Source: Fibrobacter sp. (GTDB taxonomy: Bacteria > Fibrobacterota > Fibrobacteria > Fibrobacterales > Fibrobacteraceae). From it: 8,474 bases of DNA. The notes beneath the pieces were generated by a model that saw nothing but the letters and a program-made list of their open reading frames with translations, ran no database searches and was not told where the DNA came from. The stretch lies in contig JAAYXQ010000183.1 in the NCBI GenBank assembly GCA_012515825.1, forward strand, positions 1 through 8,474. Direction: 5' to 3'. Below are positions 7,385-8,474 of the stretch, piece by piece. Within the stretch, counting starts at the first letter, position 1. Every line of letters begins with the position of its first letter. Both the position numbers and the translations under genes were made by a program.

Positions 7385-7410
7385 TAAAAGAAAAATTAAT
7401 TTTTCTTTTA
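7385..7410. repeat. 26-bp perfect palindrome upstream of atpE
   Basis: The left half TAAAAGAAAAATT (7385-7397) is followed at once by its exact reverse complement AATTTTTCTTTTA (7398-7410), with no spacer and no mismatch. The symmetry fits a binding site for a dimeric regulator or a cruciform/hairpin-forming element. It is not followed by a T-run in either direction, so it is not a terminator. It lies 135 bp before the atpE start codon. Confidence 0.6.
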
Positions 7411-7441
7411 AAAAAAATATTGTATCGTTTCTTGATAAATG

Positions 7442-7478
7442 ATTATATAATATCATATTTAAATCATTTTTTTTTCAA
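7442..7478 (-). promoter_or_regulatory. Weak candidate promoter of the ATPase operon
   Basis: On the minus strand TTGAAA (7478-7473) is a fair -35 match. An extended -10, TGATATTAT (7455-7447), overlaps a TATAAT (7447-7442). The spacing is long: 20 bp to TATTAT and 25 bp to TATAAT. Only the extended -10 reading is plausible. A start near 7435-7440 would give a leader of about 190 nt that includes the 26-bp palindrome and the spaced inverted repeat. In DNA this AT-rich such matches are common, so this is a suggestion only. Confidence 0.22.
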
Positions 7479-7487
7479 ATCAGATTC

Positions 7488-7523
7488 TAATAATCACAAT
7501 ATGATGTGATTATTATTTTTTTT
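7488..7523 (+). repeat. Hairpin followed by T-run, terminator-like on the plus strand
   Basis: TAATAATCACA (7488-7498) pairs perfectly with TGTGATTATTA (7505-7515) around a 6-nt loop, ATATGA. Eight Ts follow on the plus strand (7516-7523). This has the form of an intrinsic terminator for plus-strand transcription, although the stem has only three G/C pairs. No plus-strand gene lies upstream of it, so its purpose is unclear. For a minus-strand transcript the T-run comes before the stem as As and would not end transcription. Confidence 0.45.
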
Positions 7524-7553
7524 ATAACAGAATTATGAATAATTCTGTTATAA
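7522..7553 (-). terminator. 15-bp stem just after the acyl-ACP synthetase stop codon
   Basis: TTATAACAGAATTAT (7522-7536) and ATAATTCTGTTATAA (7539-7553) are perfect inverted copies with two bases between them. In practice this gives a 14-bp stem with a 4-nt loop. It begins 4 nt past the stop codon of the upstream gene, the usual place for a 3'-end hairpin. However, on the minus strand it is followed by eight As, not Ts. It may be a transcript-stabilising 3' hairpin or part of a paired structure with the adjacent repeat, not a classical terminator. Confidence 0.4.
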
Positions 7554-7557
7554 TCCA

Positions 7558-8474
7558 TCAACGCAATGAAGACTTTTTTGATAATTCCACGGCCATTTTT
7601 TTAATGCTCGTGAAATCCCATTTACCGCTGCCGAGTTTTGGAATTGCTTCCACAGCATAAACTTTTCCAGGAATCATTAACGGCGGCATACCAGATTTAC
7701 GTAGAGCCATGGAGACCGTATGAGTATCTTTATCGCCAACAAAAAGTAACACGATGCATTCTCCTTTGACGTCATCTGGAATAGAAGTCGATACGAATTC
7801 ACATCCATCAAGAATTTTTGTATCACCTACTCGAAGATCCACAGCTCCAAGGCTCACCATTTCACCACCTAATTTGGCAAAGCGGCTATAGCGATCCACA
7901 ATAGTCAAGAAACCATCTTGATCAACGAAGGCTTTATCTCCAGTACGATACCAACGTTTTCCATCAAGCACAATTACTGCTTCATCTGTTTTTTCTGGCT
8001 CTTTATAATACCCTTTCATCACTTGCGGGCCACCAACCAAAGCCATTCCTTCTTCACCGACTGGAAGGTCTTCATTAGTCACAGGATCAACAATGCGAAG
8101 ACGAGTTCCAGGAACAGGCATCCCCACACTCCCCATTTCATTGCATTTTTCCATAGTTAAAAAGTCATCTAATAAAATGTCAGCTGAATTCATCGTAGCC
8201 ACTGGTGTGGTTTCAGTACAGCCGTAGGCCTCGTAGACTTCTTTACCAAATTTTAATCTAAAAGATTCTCTTAACTCTGGACGCATTTTTTCAGCTCCAG
8301 CAAGCACAAGTCTCATGTAATCCAAACACATAGGATGAACCCAACGGTTCACCGTAAAGGCTCGTAAGAATGTAGGTGTACCCATTAAAATAGTGGCCTT
8401 AAATTCAGCGCAAACACGAGCCATCGTCTTAATGTCAGTTGGATCTGGGCATGGAATTGAAGGAACTCCATTCA
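7558..8474 (-). CDS. aas: C-terminal part of Aas-type acyl-ACP synthetase (partial)
   Basis: The reading frame is open to the right edge with 16 further codons before the ATG at 8424, so that ATG is internal. The visible 304 residues are the C-terminal part of an AMP-binding adenylating enzyme, which activates a fatty acid as acyl-AMP. Counting from M at 8424, motifs are GTPTFLRAF (15-23), LAGAEKM (41-47), YGCTETTPV (67-75), WYRTGDKAF (158-166), the hinge RFAKLGGEMVSL (181-192) and GSGKWDF (265-271) with the catalytic lysine K268. The hinge and the VLAGAEK motif closely match the synthetase domain of E. coli Aas, which re-acylates lysophospholipid at the inner membrane. The missing N-terminal part may contain an acyltransferase (PlsC) and transporter domain. 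The P-loop-like substrate motif is outside the window. The AMP-binding call is secure; the Aas subtype is likely. Confidence 0.85.
   Translation of the reverse strand, partial: NGVPSIPCPDPTDIKTMARVCAEFKATILMGTPTFLRAFTVNRWVHPMCLDYMRLVLAGAEKMRPELRESFRLKFGKEVYEAYGCTETTPVATMNSADILLDDFLTMEKCNEMGSVGMPVPGTRLRIVDPVTNEDLPVGEEGMALVGGPQVMKGYYKEPEKTDEAVIVLDGKRWYRTGDKAFVDQDGFLTIVDRYSRFAKLGGEMVSLGAVDLRVGDTKILDGCEFVSTSIPDDVKGECIVLLFVGDKDTHTVSMALRKSGMPPLMIPGKVYAVEAIPKLGSGKWDFTSIKKMAVELSKKSSLR

Larger units (their letters stand above)
7251..7557. other. AT-rich intergenic and leader region of the ATPase operon
   Basis: These 307 bases hold no credible gene. Hand count gives 52 G/C of 307, about 17%, far below the flanking coding DNA. 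The region contains long A and T runs (an 11-A run at 7333-7343, a 9-T run at 7467-7475, an 8-T run at 7516-7523) and several inverted repeats, listed separately. It must contain the 3' end of the upstream gene's transcript. If the ATPase genes have their own promoter, that is also here. Confidence 0.85.

Noticed and set aside
7311..7395. Series of A- and T-tracts considered as phased tracts giving curved DNA
   Set aside because: Centre-to-centre distances by eye are about 12, 12, 15, 14 and 10 bp, not a steady helical repeat, so strong curvature is not supported.
8422..8424. ATG considered as the start of the acyl-ACP synthetase gene
   Set aside because: The frame stays open through 16 more codons to the window edge, those residues fit the enzyme family, and the protein would lack its N-terminal AMP-binding part.

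Overview
This window holds one almost complete gene cluster on the minus strand, encoding a bacterial V/A-type (vacuolar-type) rotary ATPase, with one partial gene at each edge. All genes that I accept read right to left. I found no RNA gene, mobile element or CRISPR array, and no unknown multi-gene system.

Organism. The ATPase genes run E - DUF2764 - A - B - D - I - K. That order and subunit set is typical of Chlamydiota, Spirochaetota, Bacteroidota and similar lineages such as Fibrobacterota. It differs from the Thermus/Enterococcus type, which has recognisable F, C and G/H genes. Subunit B has hallmarks of this group (VRTGIPMIDVFN, HPVPDNTGYITEGQFYLR, SLSRLKQQV). An Aas-like acyl-ACP synthetase suggests a Gram-negative envelope. 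A probable A-type flavoprotein (FprA family) at the left edge suggests an anaerobe or microaerobe. Coding DNA is moderately AT-rich and the one long intergenic region is extremely AT-rich. I cannot assign a phylum from sequence alone.

Layout, in transcription order (right to left). (1) 8474-7558: the C-terminal part of an AMP-binding acyl-ACP/acyl-CoA synthetase of the Aas type, cut by the window edge. (2) 7557-7251: a 307-bp intergenic region, about 17% G+C by hand count. It contains four clear inverted repeats, including a 26-bp perfect palindrome, plus a weak candidate promoter. (3) 7250-155: the seven-gene ATPase operon, mostly with overlapping or nearly touching junctions (1-nt overlap E/DUF2764, 18-nt gap before A, 8-nt overlap A/B, 4-nt gap B/D, 4-nt ATGA overlap D/I, 28-nt gap I/K). 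(4) 136-101: a strong Rho-independent terminator after atpK. (5) 76-1: the first 25 codons of a probable FprA-family flavoprotein with its own strong Shine-Dalgarno site.

How the genes work together. A and B form the catalytic A3B3 head and D is the rotor shaft. E is the peripheral stalk. The DUF2764 protein probably serves as the socket between shaft and membrane ring (the subunit C role). I is the stator with the essential membrane arginine. K forms the ion-carrying ring. K keeps side chains matching the sodium ligands of the Enterococcus hirae ring, with one carboxylate per four-helix protomer, so an ATP-driven Na+ pump is the best-supported reading; direction and ion remain inferences.
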